From Alphaproteobacteria bacterium (GTDB taxonomy: Bacteria; Pseudomonadota; Alphaproteobacteria; Paracaedibacterales; CAIULA01), in contig JAIEMR010000002.1 of NCBI GenBank assembly GCA_019751935.1, positions 1 through 7,239 of the forward strand: a DNA stretch of 7,239 nucleotides, in the 5' to 3' direction. Numbering within the stretch: position 1 is the first letter of the stretch; every line of letters starts with the position of its first letter. The notes beneath the pieces are model-generated. The model saw only the letters and a list, made by a program, of their open reading frames with translations, made no database searches and was not told where the DNA came from. A program made the translations under genes and the position numbers. Positions 5,267 to 7,239 of the stretch are shown piece after piece.

Positions 5267-7066
5267 ATGTCCTTAACGTCTTCTCTCTATCGCACACACA
5301 CCTGTGGTCAACTCCGTTCCTCTGAAATTGACCAAATTGTAAAACTTTCAGGATGGGTTCACCGCAAACGAGATCATGGAAATCTTGTTTTCATCGACCT
5401 CAGAGATCACTATGGTCTTACACAGTGCGTTATTGATAAAGATTCAGCTTGTTTCAAAATTGCCGAAGGTCTGCGCAACGAAACTGTAATTACCCTTAAC
5501 GGAAAAGTCGTTAAAAGAGCTGCTGAAGCTGTTAATTCCAAGATGCCAACAGGTGACATCGAAGTTGTTGCAACTGAGATCATTGTGCAGTCCGCTGCAG
5601 AGACGCTGCCTTTACAAGTGAATAGCAACACTGAATTTCCTGAAGAAACTCGCTTAACCTATCGCTTCTTGGACCTTCGCCGTGAAAAATTACACAGCAA
5701 TATCCTTTTGCGTTCAAAAATTATTGCCTCCATTCGAAGGCGGATGATTGAACAGGACTTTACAGAATTTCAGACGCCAATTCTAACATCTTCTTCGCCT
5801 GAAGGTGCACGTGACTTTTTGGTTCCAAGCCGCATGCATCCCGGGCAATTTTATGCCCTTCCCCAAGCTCCTCAACAATTTAAGCAATTGCTGATGGTTT
5901 CAGGATTCGATAGATATTTTCAAATCGCTCCGTGCTTTAGAGATGAAGATGCACGTGCGGACAGATCCCCTGGAGAATTTTATCAGCTCGACTTTGAAAT
6001 GTCCTTTGTCACGCAAGATGATGTTTTTGCAGCAATTGAGCCTGTTATCACGGGTGTCTTTAATGAATTTGCAAACGGCCGCACCGTTAGCCCTTATCCT
6101 TATCCCCGCATCACATACCATGATGCGATGCTTAAATATGGCTGCGACAAACCAGATTTACGCAACCCATTGATCATTACAGATGTTAGTGAAGTGTTCA
6201 AAGATTCAGAATTTGGTATTTTTGCAAAGGCAGTAATTGCAGGTTCTGTAGTAAGGGCTATTCCAGCTCCCAAAACATCAACTCAACCGCGTAGCTTTTT
6301 TGAAAAACTCAACAGCTGGGCTCAAGATCAAGGGATGCCAGGCCTTGGTTATATCAGATTCGATAACCAAGAAGCCAGCGGCCCAATTGCAAAGTTTTTG
6401 GACAAAGATCGTTTAGGTCAATTGAAAAAACAAGCAAACCTTGAAGATGGTGATGCGATTTTCTTTGTTTGCGATAAAGAAGACAAAGCCGCAAAACTAG
6501 CCGGTCAAGTTCGCACAAAAATCGGGCAAGAGCTTGATTTGATTGAACAAAATGCTTTCAAATTCTGCTGGGTTGTTGATTTTCCAATGTTTGAACTGGA
6601 TGAAGACACTAAGAAAATTGACTTTTCGCATAACCCCTTCTCCATGCCACAAGGCGGCTTAAAGGCTCTTGAAACTCAAGACCCCTTGACCATCAAAGCG
6701 TATCAATATGACATCGTTTGTAATGGAATTGAACTTTCTAGTGGCGCGATTCGTAACCATTTACCCGAAGTTATGTACAAAGCGTTTGCCATTGCAGGTT
6801 ATGCAAAAGAAGAAGTAGAAGAACGTTTTGGCGGATTACTGAATGCTTTTAAATATGGCGCTCCACCTCATGGTGGTTGTGCACCTGGTATTGATCGTAT
6901 CGTGATGTTATTAGCAGATGAGCCAAACTTGCGAGAAATTATTGCCTTCCCATTAAACCAACAGGCTCAAGACCTTTTGATGCAAGCTCCTTCAGCCGTT
7001 CCATCAGATCGCTTAAAAGAACTGCATATTCAGATCAAGCTGCCACCAAAAGTTTCGGCGGCATAG
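5267..7066 (+). CDS. aspS: Aspartate--tRNA ligase, bacterial type, possibly non-discriminating (Asp/Asn)
   Basis: Class II synthetase of 599 aa with the full bacterial architecture. The OB-fold anticodon domain spans about 1-115 (LSGWVHRKRDHGNLVFIDLR, 27-46). The catalytic core includes TYRFLDLRREKL (131-142), SPEGARDFLVPSR (177-189) and ALPQAPQQFKQLLM (197-210). Motif 2 is FRDEDARADR (224-233), the GAD insertion lies at about 290-425, and FSHNPFSMPQGG (453-464) and motif 3, GAPPHGGCAPGIDRIVMLL (531-549), complete the site. It charges tRNA-Asp with aspartate using ATP. Residue H37 in RKRDHGNL sits where E. coli has Leu30. His there is found in non-discriminating enzymes such as that of Pseudomonas aeruginosa, which also make Asp-tRNA-Asn for amidation by GatCAB. 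The ATG at 5267 has only a weak ACGAG site. ruvC follows 3 bases after the TAG stop, so the two are probably co-transcribed. Confidence 0.97.
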   Translation: MSLTSSLYRTHTCGQLRSSEIDQIVKLSGWVHRKRDHGNLVFIDLRDHYGLTQCVIDKDSACFKIAEGLRNETVITLNGKVVKRAAEAVNSKMPTGDIEVVATEIIVQSAAETLPLQVNSNTEFPEETRLTYRFLDLRREKLHSNILLRSKIIASIRRRMIEQDFTEFQTPILTSSSPEGARDFLVPSRMHPGQFYALPQAPQQFKQLLMVSGFDRYFQIAPCFRDEDARADRSPGEFYQLDFEMSFVTQDDVFAAIEPVITGVFNEFANGRTVSPYPYPRITYHDAMLKYGCDKPDLRNPLIITDVSEVFKDSEFGIFAKAVIAGSVVRAIPAPKTSTQPRSFFEKLNSWAQDQGMPGLGYIRFDNQEASGPIAKFLDKDRLGQLKKQANLEDGDAIFFVCDKEDKAAKLAGQVRTKIGQELDLIEQNAFKFCWVVDFPMFELDEDTKKIDFSHNPFSMPQGGLKALETQDPLTIKAYQYDIVCNGIELSSGAIRNHLPEVMYKAFAIAGYAKEEVEERFGGLLNAFKYGAPPHGGCAPGIDRIVMLLADEPNLREIIAFPLNQQAQDLLMQAPSAVPSDRLKELHIQIKLPPKVSAA

Positions 7067-7069
7067 AAT

Positions 7070-7239
7070 TTGGAAAAGGTTCGCATCATTGGATTAGATC
7101 CGGGCCTTCGTCACACAGGATGGGGAATTGTTGAAACAAAAGGCAATTCCCTGACTCCCGTTGCAAGCGGGGTGATTGACCCGCCAACTGACCTTGACTT
7201 GGCACAAAGGCTGAGTCATTTGTATCAAGAGCTTTCTAA
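7070..7239 (+). CDS. ruvC: Crossover junction endodeoxyribonuclease RuvC, 5' part (runs off the window)
   Basis: The first 56 residues are visible. VRIIGLDPGLRHTGWGIVET (4-23) is the RuvC N-terminal strand with the first catalytic aspartate at D10, followed by the family-typical VASGVID (31-37) and LAQRLSHLYQEL. RuvC resolves Holliday junctions together with RuvAB. The frame stays open to the last base; the remaining catalytic residues and the C-terminus are outside the window. The start is taken as TTG at 7070, because the reading frame is the same as that of aspS and is closed by the aspS TAG at 7064-7066, leaving only one intervening codon (AAT). No Shine-Dalgarno site is evident, so translation may depend on ribosomes finishing aspS. 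ruvA and ruvB often follow in related genomes but cannot be seen. Confidence 0.92.
   Translation, partial: MEKVRIIGLDPGLRHTGWGIVETKGNSLTPVASGVIDPPTDLDLAQRLSHLYQELS

Noticed and set aside
5900..6173. Open frames on both strands inside aspS
   Set aside because: They lie fully within conserved AspRS coding sequence, including motif 2, and look like shadows.
1..7239. CRISPR array, tRNA/rRNA genes, transposase or toxin-antitoxin pair
   Set aside because: Spacers are short and hold no regularly spaced repeats, cloverleaf-like segments or additional coding frames; none of the proteins belongs to such families.

Overview
The window looks like a piece of chromosome from a low-GC alphaproteobacterium. 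GapR (the DUF2312 family) is almost confined to Alphaproteobacteria. The AspRS and the RuvC N-terminus read like alphaproteobacterial versions. The low GC, the very AT-rich spacers and a degenerate palindromic repeat of a kind common in Rickettsiales-like genomes suggest an intracellular or host-associated lineage (Holosporales or Rickettsiales). That placement is inference; no taxon can be fixed from this sequence alone.

Layout, left to right. Positions 1-262 hold a strong hairpin that probably ends an upstream transcript, then an AT-rich promoter spacer. Positions 263-1843 (+) encode a 526-residue protein with a signal peptide and no family I recognise. A hairpin-bearing spacer follows, then a 3-hydroxyisobutyryl-CoA hydrolase-like gene (2036-3064, +). 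A palindromic REP/RPE-like element (about 3090-3185) lies between it and the converging gapR-like gene (3240-3488, -). The gapR-like gene and an argR-like arginine repressor gene (3607-4008, +) diverge from a shared 118-bp promoter region. argR converges on rnd, ribonuclease D (4005-5165, -), with a 4-base overlap of stop codons. rnd and aspS (5267-7066, +) diverge from a 101-bp spacer. aspS is followed after 3 bases by the 5' end of ruvC (7070 onward), which runs off the window.

Most genes are housekeeping: translation (aspS), RNA maturation (rnd), recombination (ruvC) and chromosome organisation (gapR), plus a regulator (argR-like) and a CoA-thioester enzyme. They do not form one pathway. 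Only aspS-ruvC look like an operon. The parts most worth a second look are the orphan secreted protein, the arginine-repressor homolog with no arginine genes beside it, the palindromic element, and the possible non-discriminating AspRS. I found no mobile element with a transposase, no CRISPR array, no tRNA or rRNA gene, and no convincing new multi-gene system.
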